From positions 9,445,748 to 9,509,747 of the forward strand of contig ML682059.1 in NCBI GenBank assembly GCA_007922195.1: a stretch of 64,000 nucleotides of DNA, given 5' to 3'. This DNA is from Podocnemis expansa. Its lineage: Eukaryota > Chordata > Testudines > Podocnemididae. Numbering within the stretch: position 1 is the stretch's first letter; each line of letters begins with the position of its first letter. Shown here piece after piece: positions 1 through 13,026 of the stretch. Under the pieces are notes generated by a model. It was given only the letters and a program-made list of their open reading frames with translations, made no database searches and was not told where the DNA came from. Both the position numbers and the translations under genes were made by a program.

Positions 1-1930
1 TCACTGGGAGGTCAATCAAAGGTGACTCAATTTCTTTCAAATCAACAGTTGGTTTACTCACAAACTCGCAACAGATTAAAAGTAACACTGACCAACGACC
101 CCAGCTTCCCTCCCTTCAATAGTCTCCGTCAGTCTAACTGGCCTCGAGGAAGCGGTATTTACATGTAACCCTCTCCCTTTTCTCCCTGGATTACTTGGGA
201 GCAGGCAACACTCATGTGTGCACAGGCACCTACGTTTGATGAAAAAGAGATCCTGAGTTTCCAGTGGTGATGTTGGGATTGTGGGAATCCTCTGTCAACT
301 CTTCTGCTGCAGTCCCTTGGCTTTACAGGAAATTAAACTTGGCGGTGCCTCCACCTGGCTGGGTCTGGTACACACTCAGTGGCATGCCTTGGGAGCCTCC
401 AGGACTAAATCCATGCGGCTAAGAACAACCTGTGGGATGGGTCTAATCCAAACTCACTAATTATATATATAATACATTCACAGTACTTAATTGCATGCAA
501 CAAACCTTTACTTAACAAAGAAACTTATAACAGGATGGAATTGAATATTACTACTAATTTAAATACAGAGGGGCAAGTAAATAAATCAGTGAGAAGACAA
601 AGATACAGTTTAAAGGAAACTTATCTAACTAGCATGTTCACAGCCCTTTTTCCAACTCAGAGGGCACATTTCCCAGACTTCCGAACCCCAACCCCTTGCT
701 TGTGAGCATGCTTGGAGGATCAATGAAGGAGACAAGGCAGCACGCTGCTGGTCCAGTGTATCCACTCATAACCACACTCAGGATCCGGAGTGAGGCCAAC
801 CAACAGTCTGTAGTTCTGGCCTAGGTTCAAAGGGACTGCCACACTGCCTCCCCTCAGGCCCAGTCAGTCTCTCAGCAGACTCCCTTGCTTTACAAGCCCT
901 GCTCCAAATTGGAGGGGGGGAGACAGACACTCACTCCCTTACTGCAGATCCAGCTCAGCCAGCTCTAGGCTCAGACCCTGCTTTGGGCTGAGTAAGCCAC
1001 CAACCTCTGAAGCTCCCTGCTTGAGTGAGCCTCCAGGAGTCACTTCAGGAACCCCAGGAGCACTCACAGCAGATTCCAGATTCAGACATGTCTCTCTCCC
1101 CCTGTGGAGACCCCTTTGTCCCCTCTGCTTCCTGGACCATTGGGCAGGGTCTTTCTTTTTTTCCCAAGGGATCGTATGAGTTGTAGTCCCTGAGTGGAAA
1201 ACTTACAGCACATAGCAACTGCTTAAATGTTAACCTCCTACTTGATTTCAGAGGCCGCTAAAGTACAGGGCACCTACATACAGTTGGTCTTCTCTTGGGT
1301 CAGAGAGAAGGTAAGGGTGGTGCCTTCTTCTTCTCCTGATCTTATGGTTTGAGTGTCTTCAAGATCACCATCTGCTTCTAATCCTGGTCTAGATGCCCAC
1401 ACAAATAAATGGTGCACAGACTGAGAGACAGCACCCCTGACCAGAAGTTTGCCTCTTAAATAACAAACCTATTAACTAATCAAAATGCTGCCAGTTTCCC
1501 ACTGTGGCCTTGTTTTGCGAATGGACCTCACCAGCTGCTGCACCCAGCTGTAACTCTGCACACGGCACATTGTGCTTCTGGGCAGAGTTGGCTAGCTGGC
1601 ACACTGCCCAGTCCAGCACCCTGCCAACTTCAGTCCCCTATCAATCATCCATCCTTCTTCCAGAGATCAACAAGTGTTTCTAACTTATTAACTTTTATCT
1701 TCTATAACTCCTCCCCCAAACAGATAAGGACAGCAACTGCAGCACCAAGACAATGCTGCCAGTATGAGTAGTACCATCGCATCATCAGCAGGTAGCCACA
1801 CAGCCACAGAGCACTTGATACAGCTAAGGTCCCCAGTCCCCTCTGAATTAACCCACCAACAACCGGTGTCAGAACCAGTTTGATGAACATCACAGGAGTT
1901 CTGACATTTGCAATAACTCACAATATCCGA
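1..1930. other. No gene recognised; possible retroelement flank
   Basis: No ORF over 60 codons starts before 1.68 kb. The block at 600-1660 is more GC-rich than its surroundings and rich in CTCCC and CAG motifs. It could be part of the DIRS-like element that follows, or an unrelated repeat, but I see no terminal repeats or coding remains that would prove it. Confidence 0.4.
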
Positions 1931-1939
1931 TATACTGGA

Positions 1940-2890
1940 TTCTCCCTTGCTCGATACCAGCACTATGGTACTGAGTTGTTTTTGGTCACAGGAATCTTTA
2001 CCAGTACCATGTCATGCACCTCCATTCTCCAGTAACTCAGATGGTGAGCCAGAGGGAGTCATCTCTCACCACTCCTCCTACTCTCATTATGTTGTCCACT
2101 CAACCAGGGGTTCTCTAGTCATAGACTCCAACTGCTCCTCAACCATCACGGTGCAGCCACCTGTGGCTTTCATTACCGGGACTATCCCATTATCTCAATA
2201 GACCTACTAGGATCCCTGGGTGACATATAGACTTCACATCTCTCAGGCACCCAATGTGGCTGACGTGAGCCCTTGAAGCGTTCTTCCTCAGTCATAGCAT
2301 CCAGAACTTCCAAGCCTACAGAGATCGTGGAGGATCAGGAGGGCCAAAGATCAACTCCTCTCCCCAAAGGAGGCAGTGATGCACCTCCATGGTCTTTATG
2401 CAACTCTTCTAATCTATTTCAGGACTTGGCACAGAGGGTAGTAGACACGCTGCAGATACGCTGTGAGGAGGTAAAAGACACCCATCATAAGTTCTTTGAC
2501 ATCTTGTACTACTCTTCCTCCGGAACAGTCCTTCCCATCAGTGAGACCCGTCTGGGACTGGCCAAGACTATATGGCAACCCTCAGCTTTGGCCACTCCTA
2601 CCTGTAAATAGGCCCATAAGAAATATTACATTCAACTGATAATACAGAATTTCTTTTTTTCTCATCCCTCTTTAATTCTATCATTTTGGATGCCAATACC
2701 AAACAAGATCCGCCTCTCTGGTAGGGATTGGAAATGTCTTGACCTCTTTGGAAGAAACGCTTATTTGTTCACTACACTGCAATTTAGAATTGCAAACTAT
2801 CAAACCTTAAACAGCAAGTGCAATGAAGTCAACTACACAAAGCTCAACACCTCTCCTGACCAACTCCCAGATGGGACACCATGATCAGTT
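1940..2890 (+). mobile_element. DIRS-like retrotransposon gag relic
   Basis: Three broken plus-strand reading frames carry a gag-like protein. One (2273-2608) contains FQDLAQRVVDTLQIRCEEVK, then a HKFFDILY segment and a TIWQPSALATPTCK segment. After a stop and frame change, KYY and FFFSHP follow near 2620-2665. A third frame (2690-2881) has CLDLFGRNAYLFTTLQFRIA followed by NYQTL. The LDLFGR..Y...LQ.RIANYQ pattern is what I know from the gag-like ORF1 of vertebrate DIRS-type (tyrosine recombinase) elements. Stops and frameshifts show that it is dead. No reverse transcriptase, recombinase or split terminal repeats are visible nearby. A Gypsy-type gag is the alternative. Confidence 0.6.
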
Positions 2891-3921
2891 TCAGGCCACT
2901 GTCAATGGGGCCAGCTAGTGGTCAAGACTATACTCCAATCACTGCTTGATACAGCTGAAACAGCAGCCTAATCCATTTCCACTGCAGTGGTTATGCGGTG
3001 AGCATTTTAGTTTAACCTTTCTGGCTTCACTTAGGGAGCACAGGGCACCAGAGGAAACCTTCCTTTAAAGGCACCTAACTGTTCACTGAAAAGATTAGCA
3101 TTTCTCTCCATATGTTTAAAGACTCTAGGACCACTCTCCATTCATTAGGGATTAGGGATTGATACCTTCTGACTAAAAAGGAAGTGCAGTCTACAGCCTC
3201 TACATAAAGCCTGCACATTGCATTTTTCCAACCCAATGCTTCCGAGAACTGCAGAGGAAGAAATACAGGTTTTCTAGATTTAAACCATCAGGCCCACGGT
3301 CTTCCTCATCACAAATATATGCCACAAAACAGGAGTTCTTAACCTTTAGAGGTCCATGACACAGCTGGGCAGGTTCCCATGTGTGACACACCAAGGCTCC
3401 CCTGCTGCCAAGGCTCCCCTTACTTTCAGCAGTGGGTTCAAGTGGCCCCTTCTGCCAAAAGAAAACTGCCTGCAAAGGCAGTAAAAACTGTAAAGGCTGT
3501 AAAAGTCCCCTAACCCCCAGCACTTTCAGCCAAATGCTACTGCCAACAGTGCTGGAGCCAGGGCCAGATTAACACTTTTGGGGGCTCAGGGCTATAAGAT
3601 TTTGAGAGTCCCCCACCAACCAGCCTGGGGCAGGAGAGTGGGGTCTCTGGCACCTGGTGAGCTCTACTTACATTGGTACCCCTCATCAATGGCAGCACAC
3701 TATGGGAGGGGTCCATGGGCACATCCCACTCTCCCTGCTCCCCTCTGCTTGATGGAGGCTCTTCTTCCATGGGGTAAGGACGTTTTCGGTGCCTTTCCCC
3801 CCATTCTGGCTACTATTGAAAGTCCTATTAAAGACAAAAGGGCAAATGAGTGAGTCTGTGCCAATTCCTCGTTCCAATCATATGATGGGAAGTGGGAAGT
3901 TCAGAAGCTGCAGATGTTCCA

Positions 3922-3954
3922 GTTGCTAGGTAGCTTTACTTGCTACCTAGCAAC
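3922..3954. repeat. Perfect 13-bp hairpin
   Basis: GTTGCTAGGTAGC (3922-3934) and its exact reverse complement (3942-3954) flank a 7-nt loop, TTTACTT. The arms can extend weakly outward through GATG/CATC. It sits beside a second inverted pair at 3965-4057, so the two may be parts of one fold-back element. Confidence 0.8.
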
Positions 3955-3964
3955 CAGAGCATCA

Positions 3965-4057
3965 GGCAGCTTTTGGGCAGTTGCTTCCTGAACGTCTGAC
4001 TTCTGATCATGTGGCCAGAAAAAGGACATTCAGGCAAGCAACCAAAAGCTGCCTGAC
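3965..4057. repeat. Imperfect inverted repeat, about 25-bp arms
   Basis: AGGCAGCTTTTGGGCAGTTG followed by CTTCCTGAA near 3965-3993 is mirrored by TTCAGGCAAGCAACC plus AAAAGCTGCCT near 4029-4056, with about 35 nt of loop. It resembles a small MITE or fold-back element. No target duplication was identified. Confidence 0.6.
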
Positions 4058-4194
4058 TCACCGGACACTCCCGTTGCTGTAGCAAGTGGAAGGGGTGTGA
4101 TTGAGTGGGCCCATGCACACCCCATAGCTACACTTCTGCTTCCACATCACAAATCTTCTGTCTAGCACCCCGTCCTGAGAGCAGAAACTTGCTA

Positions 4195-4310
4195 TTCAGT
4201 TGCATTTAAGTATAAGCATAAATGCTTTGCTAAACAAGGATTGATTTAAGTGAATGCTTTAAATTAAGCACACACGTGCTTTGGTAAATTAGTGCAGTGG
4301 TTACTATACT
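4195..4310. repeat. Old MITE-like fragment with TTAAGC/GCTTTG motifs
   Basis: Repeated TTTAAGTATAAGCATAAATG, GCTTTGCT and TTAAGCACACACGTGCTTTG strings resemble the common sauropsid palindromic repeat with GTGCTTAA arms. The copy is too degraded for its ends to be placed. Confidence 0.35.
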
Positions 4311-4895
4311 GTTGTTTTAACCACTTAAAATATCGTTTTATAGTTTTAGAAACTTCAGTCTCACATAATTACATTCTCACAAACATATCTCAGGATTATA
4401 GTGTCTTTCCCTCAATCAGATTGCTATGCCATAATTAACTTGAGTTAATTTTGCAGCATTAACAGTCAGAGCTCCCACTCCATTCTGTGGGACTCTGGTT
4501 TAGATACAAACAAAGCATCAGGCTAAAGACGGAACCAGATTCTCAGACCAATTCCAATGCAAATCTCTTGGCAAGGATACACCCGGCGTGAGGGCTTCTC
4601 CTTCAGTCTTGGATCCAGCACAGCTATCTCCTCTAGCCTAGGCCAGAGCAGGCAGGGGAAGAATCAGAACATAATGAACTCTGAAAATAAATGTGGAATA
4701 TGGACTCTAGAGTACTGGATCTAACAGGAGTGGTTTGGTTTAGCTCCCAACTTGCTTCAAAATATACGTGGGATAGAGGAGCCCATAACCACTTCTCTGA
4801 CAGCTTCCTCTGTGAGCAACCCACTGAAGCTATAGAGCAAAGACTCTGGCCCACATAATTTTTTTTTTAATTAAGACAATAGTATATTGAATAGA

Positions 4896-6179
<1,284 letters not shown>

Positions 6180-6180
<1 letters not shown>

Positions 6181-6340
6181 TAGCTCCAGCCTCAAAAAAT
6201 AATGCATTTCTGGTCACCATGGCACCCAGTTTTAGCAGCCTGTCACCTAGCTGCGCTGCAGAATTGTAAGGCAGGTGTGCCCTTTGGTGACCAAAAGTAA
6301 AATTGCTGATGCCTAGCTGTAAGCCAGTTTTGTCCACCCT
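6180..6340 (+). repeat. Unidentified interspersed repeat, copy 1
   Basis: This segment matches 49600-49760 in the same orientation. Shared blocks include AGCCTGTCAC.TAG, GTGCCCT/ATGCCCT.TGG, AAGTAAAATTGCTG and CCTAGCT.TGAGCCA-like strings, with roughly three quarters identity by eye. I do not recognise the family. Both copies lie outside exons. Confidence 0.6.
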
Positions 6341-6395
6341 GGCTTTGCTCTTGAATCACTTTTCATCTTTATAGCAATTTGCTATCATTAACAAA

Positions 6396-6720
6396 GGCCA
6401 AGTCTACACTGGTGGTGAATTTCAGCTGCAGTTGACAGGAGTTGCATGAACTATGCAGATTAGCTTGCAAAACTTGGTCAACTTCATAACTTATCTTCTA
6501 TACACCGTCTTCACTGTGCTATACCAATGCATTCCTACCAATGCAGGGCTACTCCAGCTGAGAAGAAGTGCGTTCCTACCAATGCAGTGATACTTCACCT
6601 GAGGAGGTGGTTTTACTAGCTTGACTTTCAAACTGATTATGTTTTTACTGCCACTCAGTTGAACTGGATAAACTGAGCTGACAGCGGCAGATTTGCTACC
6701 ATCAGTGTGTAGACATAGCC
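6396..6720. mobile_element. PIF/Harbinger-like MITE
   Basis: The left end GGCCAAGTCTACACTGG is mirrored by the right end GTGTGTAGACATAGCC. The flanks AAA and TAA suggest a decayed 3-bp target duplication. The interior has two partial tandem copies of a CCTACCAATGCAG-containing unit. It is non-autonomous, with no transposase. The same terminal signature recurs at 30433-30889. Confidence 0.75.
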
Positions 6721-9700
6721 TAATCCTCCCAGTAAAATTAATAAATATGAATAATGATTTCCATTTTGACAGATGGGGAAACAGGCTGAAGAGAAATGTG
6801 TCGTTCTCAAAGCTGGGGAGATCAGACAGTGAAGTGTTTTTTAAAGATGGCAATAAATGTATACCTTAAGTGCCTTAACAGCTAAGCTTCAAAATTGCAT
6901 ATAAGAGACAGTTTAGCTCATAGTAAGTATCATTTACTTTGCAAAGACAAGAGACCAATATATATTAACACATTTATTGATCATTTTGCCAACTTTAGAT
7001 ACACTTTTCTACAACCAGCAGCCGTAACATACAGTATGAGAAGCTACACTTCTAAGAGAGAATGGCATAATATAAAACAAATTTTACCAAAGGTTTTCAA
7101 GCCAAGCTTTTACAGTGCTAATCAGACTACTGTCAGACTTGACCTTTTCACCTAAACAGCAAGAATAATGTTGTTTACTTGACAAAGTAGCTTGTCCGTG
7201 GTTAATGTGGTTTTAGAAATTAGCATGTTTCAACATCCATAACATTGTCATTACTTTAACATTCACACCGATAGTGATATATTTAATACTTTCTAGCATT
7301 ATTGAACAGTGTAAAAATATATTGCATATATATATATATATTTGTTTCCTTTTTCCTGAAAAAAACTAATCCAAGCTAGTAGTGTATGATCCCCTTTCAA
7401 GTTTTTCTTTCTTTCATGTTGAACGGTAGTTTAAATGAAACTAAGATACATACGGGAAGAGAATCACTGTTTTGCTTCTCCATTGCCTCTGTCATAGACA
7501 TTAAGTATACCAGCCCCATAATACTGGTGAATCCATCTTTCCTACCATTAAAACCAGTGGATGAAATCCTATTCCTGGGTGCTCTGCAATGAAAAAATGC
7601 CTGGCTCCCTTCACTAGGTTAAATACCACAGTATGTTTAGCCATTACAGTAAAAATTAAGAGATGCTATGTGCAAATTGTTCATTTGCAATAATGAATTG
7701 AAAAAAATCAGTGATAATTTAGTCAGAAAAAAGTAAACTTGTAAGATTAAATGATCATAGGTTTTTGCCATGTTGAAAATTTCACAGTGGACATAGTATG
7801 CTAGTACAGATGGTTTGCGATAGTAAACACTGAGTACAAGTATTATAAGCATTCAGCAGCTTCCCAGTTTAAATTATAAGATTAATTTTTGCTGTTTATC
7901 AGGCTGTACAGGGCTTCAAGGAAGCCAAGAGTCAGACCCATCTCCATGACACAAACAACTATCTGACACAGACAGCAGCTACCACAATAGTTAGTCAAAA
8001 CCAAAGCAATTCTCCTTCCACACCAGTGAAGTTAAAGTTGGCAAGTCCTGACAGTAATACATCCGAAGGTATGAGATAATATAAGCCAAATCAGATGTGT
8101 ATAATGGAACAGGATGAGACAGATAAAGGATGTAATTAAAGAACAAAGGATAAGATGCATGGCTGAAAATGAATTAAAAAGTAACACACAAGCTGAATTA
8201 AAAAAAATATTCTTCTTCATAAATATATATTTTTCCTGTGATGTTAAAATTTGTGACATGATTAAGTCTTGGTAAGAATACACTGCAACCTACATACCCT
8301 ACGCTGACCATTCCTTTAATCTGCAGCATTTAGAGAAAAATAAACTATTGGCATTACGGGAGAAAACCTCCCACTAGCATTGTCTGCTGAGACAAATATA
8401 TTCTGAATCCTGCACAAAGAAAAAACACTCGCGTGTTACACACTACGATGTTTGTTGTCTTTGATTTTGTGACCATGTAATTTATTGTGTAGTGAAGGTA
8501 TTTTGTCAACCATTTTAGGCTCTTTTATGTCAGTCCAGGCTTTTACACAAGGCCTTTATAAAAGATGTGTATATAATAGCAAGAATAATTCACCACAGAA
8601 AAATAAAAAGCTATATAGTTCATGGCTCCTTTAACACTAACTGTCTTTAAGAGGGCCCAAGCGGAGCTATTTCACATTTTTAAAATGACTTGGTTAAAAA
8701 TAGCACTTGAGCAAGGACCAGCAGAGCCTCTTCTACTGTAAACTAAAACCTAAAATAATGCACCATCATTTGGGGCTCAATCTCCTTTCTGTCCTCTTTC
8801 ATTTTTTAAACCACCCAGAGATTACAATAGTTATGTGAGGTACATGAATATATTTTTTTCAGGGCTGTATTTTTAACTTGAATGTAACTTTATTCATGTA
8901 GCACTAAAAATCCAAAGAAATTGAGTCTTGAGCATGCATCTAAGATCACTCGCTGAATTTACCGCTGAGTGAGGGATCCATTTTAAAATATAAATTCAGA
9001 AAAATTTAATAGTACAATGAAAACGGTTTCCTTCAATTCCCTGTATGTTTCCATAACCCAGGAAGTTATAAGATGCCTATACATATATTGAAAAGATTAA
9101 CTCATCAGTTGATTGACTTCAGTAGAGAGTGCTGGATGATCAACACACACTTCAAAAAGTTACCTGGATACTTAAAAACAAATTTAGGACCTTAAGGTCA
9201 GACACCAACTTTTGATAAGTTTGCCGTTTGTTAATATCCTTTTTACACTTGCCCAAATATATCTATGTACGTGAGAAAAGATCGTACAATACAACAGCCA
9301 TTTCAGTATGGCATTGGAGCCCTCCAGACTGGCTTTTAATAAGACCACGTGTATGTCAGTAATATCCAGCAAATGCTCGCATATCTCTCTTCTGTATTTT
9401 CAATCAAATTGCTTTGTGTTAGAGCAAGAACACAACTTACCTCACCTAAACATGAAAGGGGAAGGAGGTAATTCAAAACCCAAGCAAGGTGAACAAAAAT
9501 GAGACTTTTTTTTTTTTACCTTGTTTTGAAATCCACCTCTGCCTTCAGAACAGTAAGATAAGGAAATAGTGGAAAACTATGAAAAATAGCTGTTCGTGCA
9601 AGGGCGGTTATTTCCAAGATGCAGTATTCCTCGGGCTCCTGATTTCACAATCAGTTCCCGGTCAACGGAGGTTCCAGCTGCAGAGCAACCAGACCTTCAG

Positions 9701-9760
9701 AGGCTACTCCATCATTAGTTTGGAAGTCAAGAGTTTCCAGAATTTCCTTTTTCTAGCACC
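6721..9760. other. Intergenic, AT-rich, no gene recognised
   Basis: ORFs of 60-86 codons have no recognisable motif. A short AT repeat lies at about 7324-7341. I found no transposon ends here. Given the neighbouring TPPP gene this should be downstream flank, and it may hold regulatory sequence that cannot be recognised by eye. Confidence 0.5.
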
Positions 9761-9765
9761 ACTGA

Positions 9766-9833
9766 AGCTACTGTCACCACTTGCTACATCCTCTAAGCCG
9801 TAGAGGATGTAGCAAACAGTTGTGACAGTAGCT
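9766..9833. repeat. 68-nt hairpin, 12 + 14 bp stem with 7-nt loop
   Basis: The left arm (9766-9794) has AGCTACTGTCAC and TTGCTACATCCTCT. The right arm (9802-9833) carries exact complements of both blocks, separated by a 3 x 6 nt internal loop. The terminal loop is AAGCCGT. It could be a recent small inverted duplication, a MITE remnant or a small-RNA precursor. The sequence alone does not decide. Confidence 0.9.
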
Positions 9834-10934
9834 GAGCATCTCTTGCTGGCTTTGTGGATAAAAAGAATGAAAACAACATCCTAGAAGGCCATCTCTTCCA
9901 ACACTTGGGTGCTCAAATAGGCATGCGGGTATTTCAGATGAGTAACTGGATGTTTTAAGTGCCAACATGTGTTTAAAGGCCGAATGGGGCATTTTATTAG
10001 GTGTCCAGCTGAGGAACCCCTTTAGCAAATAAGGCTTGTAGCATTTATTACGAAAGTTTAGCCTGAGTTTGAGCTCTCTAGCCTTATACTTTTAGGGCTT
10101 TTACAATAATTATGTGCCCCATTCCACAGGTGTAAAAGGAGATATTTTAGTCCTTTTCCCTCCTGAATACATTGGCCTTGCACAGACCTGATGGTTGCTG
10201 AGGATGGTTGACCTAGCACAGTGTTACATGCAATAACTTCATACCCCCTTAACAAAGATGGGGTACAAAAGGGCATGAGGCCAGAGAGCTCCAAGTATGA
10301 ACTGGGGTTGCTGCCATGGAGAATTGTAAGATGTTGATCTATTGTCCTCAAACCGATAGCTGTTTCTTCTCAGCAGACCATCAAGGAGGAATTACTCGCC
10401 CCCCCAGCCCTTGGCTGTGCCCTGCACCGTAGTCTGGTGATAAGGCAGATTTGTGGACACCGTTCTCCAGAACTAGGAACAGGTTAGACATCTGTGATGA
10501 GAGTGTAGATTTGGCCTCAGAAGGATTTTTGTTCTCCATTGTATGGAATGGGTTATGCTACATCAGAACCAGGCTGAGCCACCTGGCTCTGGTCTGGTTC
10601 AGTGGGAGGGCTGACATACAAATATCTCATTACTCACTACTGTGTAACTGACATGGTAAGTAAAGTACTCATAGCTAGCACTACAAAAAAAAATGTACAA
10701 AAAGGTGTGGTTACTTTGGCACACACATAGAGCTAAAAGGTTGGAGGGACTGTGCTAATACAACACATTTATATTTTTTTCTGATGTCAGAATTGTTTGT
10801 TTCTTGGCCAAGCGAGGGCAGAGCACATTTATTCATGATTACAGAAAAAACACAGAAAGATACCCCCAACAGATACATACCTACATCTTTGTAAGAAAGG
10901 GTCATACTTTAAACAATAAGCCATATGGCATTGC
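9834..10934. other. Intergenic between hairpin and presumed TPPP poly(A) site
   Basis: No gene, transposon end or tandem repeat recognised. ORFs of 64-97 codons occur on both strands without motifs. Confidence 0.5.
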
Positions 10935-10962
10935 ACACTGAGGCACAGAATCAATCTTTATT
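10935..10962 (-). terminator. Candidate polyadenylation site for TPPP
   Basis: On the minus strand, ACAAAATAAAGATTGATTC holds a canonical AATAAA hexamer at 10962-10957. It is followed about 15-25 nt later by a GT-rich stretch (CAGTGTGCAATG), the usual arrangement of a cleavage and polyadenylation site. It is the best-formed such site I noticed in the minus direction downstream of the stop codon. Assignment to TPPP rests on position and strand only. Confidence 0.4.
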
Positions 10963-11851
10963 TTGTAACAGTTAACAGCCTAAAAGAAATAAAAACTGAT
11001 TTCAAATGACAGTTTTAACATGCTTTGGGGAAAATAATGTGTTTCTATACAAGCACTGCAAACGAGGTCAATCGAAATTCTTTAATTTTGCCTTCCAGAT
11101 CTGAAATGAAATGAATGTCAGATCCTGTTAATTAAAAAAAAAAAAAATTAATAGAGCTGCTGGAGCAAAAAAAAAAAACAAGCAGTATTCAGAGTGTGTA
11201 TGTGTGGTTGTGGCCATCCATAACCACAGATGGGTTTTTTGTCTATACAGAGTCGAACAAAATGCAGTGGCAATGTTGCTGTGTTTCAGTCAAAAATATC
11301 TTTGGATGTGAATCCCTAGATGGCTAAAAACTATGAACTTTGAAGAGGCTTTTGACTTTGAAATTACCAAATAAACCACTAATTAATCTCTTACTAGAAC
11401 CACAAAGTTACTAGGAAATTTTAGTGAACCACAAATATTAAAGTTGGTAGCTTTATCCTGGCCAATCCACACTGTCTAAAATACTTACTTAGCCTGGACT
11501 CTCAAAAATATTTTATTACAGTTCATCATGTAATTGCTCATACAGAAGAGCTATTAAAGCAAAATTGCTCTTTTAAATGCATGATATTGTAAGGGTGTCA
11601 TTTCTGCTTGTGTCGCCATGAATAAAAAGACAAAATCTTAGATTTATACAGAGCCTTCAATAATGAGATTGCTGGAGGAGGGGGGAAGCCTAAAAAGGTG
11701 AGAAAACTATGCTGACTAAACATTAAGGTACATCATGTGCTTAGAATAATTTGTTACACTACCAGTGAAGCAAGAATCAAATCTGATTTTTGCAATGCAC
11801 TTCATTTGTTAAGACTCTATTTCATTTCCCTACCAGTCAGGACTTTTATTT

Positions 11852-11940
11852 CTTGGGCCCTGATCCTGCGACGATGAATGCATGGGCTTAATCTTGCACA
11901 CAGGGTGTAAAGTTAAGCACAGGTAGCTTTGGGCACTGCT
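11852..11940. repeat. Fragment of a sauropsid palindromic MITE
   Basis: GGGCCCTGATCCTGC, then GGGCTTAATC and GTAAAGTTAAGCAC, resembles one arm of a widespread bird/reptile repeat whose two arms are inverted copies. Only one arm is visible. Related arms appear at 12.91 and 29.46 kb. Confidence 0.4.
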
Positions 11941-12911
11941 TTAGTGTTAATGGAGACATAGGTTTGACTTCTATAGTGGGGAGGTAGGGCAGCTTCAGTC
12001 AGGCCGACAGAGCTGTCAGGGAGAGGGGAGGCCTGCAGTTTGGGGGGCACAATACTCCCTGCCCCCAAGCTACGCCCGTGAATGTAACTCATTTTTAAAT
12101 TCTTTGATTTGCTTTTAAAATATAGACTTTCACATATGCCCCATCACATCTGAAGGATCTTCTCATGTTTCAATACTATGGGCTTCAAAGAATACCATAT
12201 CAAATTATAAAGGAAAATCACGAGATGAGGACTGCAAGATGTTTAGTCACTGGGGGTGGAGTTGAGAGACAGAGTGTGTATAGGAGTGAGTGAACTGAGA
12301 AGCACTGGGTGCTTCAAATCAAACTGACAAAGGCACAGTGAGATGGAATGGACGTAAGTGCATGGACAAAGATGACAAGCACAAATCCTGCAACGTACAC
12401 CAATTCTGACTAGGGACCATGCCATTTAGCCCAGCCTTAAGTAACAGTGTATGATAGAGGTACACATATCACTACACCACTTAATGGGGTCGCCTCCACA
12501 GACAGTTGTGATCCTGCCCTTCCACACACCTTCTGGGGTGCTAGGAGGGAAAAGTCCCTGCTCCCCTCCAAAGGGCAGGGGCTGCAACTTGGGCTGGCGC
12601 TGATGCATGCCACACAAGAGGCAGGCTGTTTGGATCATTTCCACGCTGAGCATCCCTGCAGGAGCTAGGCAAGCACTGAATCCCAGAAAGTAAACCTCGC
12701 TGTTCTGTTGTGTTTTCATGTCCAGTGAACAGCCTAGAAAAAAAATCCATCACACAAGATTTTCTTTCCTCCTCTCCCCTTTCACCTTCATTTAAAACTA
12801 GAATTTCTTCAGGTCTTCTGTATTCTTTGATTTAAAGTGCATTTAACACTTTAAAAGGAAATAAATTATTCTTCTGTAAGACCAGAACGTTGTCGTCTGT
12901 TATTCTCTTAG

Positions 12912-13026
12912 GGTGTGATCCACAGCCCACTGAAGTTAACAGAACAAACAAGGAATCTGGTGGCACTTTTAAAGACTAACAAATTTATTTATTGCATTGA
13001 CTTCAGTGCTCTTTGGATAAGGCCCT
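12912..13026. mobile_element. MITE arms interrupted by a Penelope-like fragment
   Basis: GTGATCCACAGCCCACTGAAGT near 12915 is inverted relative to TTGACTTCAGTGCTCTTTGGATAAGGCCC near 12997. Between them lies a short piece of the Penelope-like family (GGTGGCACTTTTAAAGACTA then ACAAATTTATTTATTGCAT, 12958-12998). It appears to have inserted into the older palindromic element. Both lie in the presumed TPPP 3' UTR. Confidence 0.55.

Larger units (their letters stand above)
2961..4880. other. Intergenic; hairpins and old repeat fragments, no gene
   Basis: ORFs here (up to 107 codons) lack recognisable motifs and overlap on both strands. A GC-rich block at about 3545-3860 begins with a CCAGGGCCAGATTAAC motif that recurs, with one change, at 55944. 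This suggests the left end of an uncharacterised DNA transposon. The fold-back sequences at 3.92-4.06 kb are listed separately. Confidence 0.5.
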
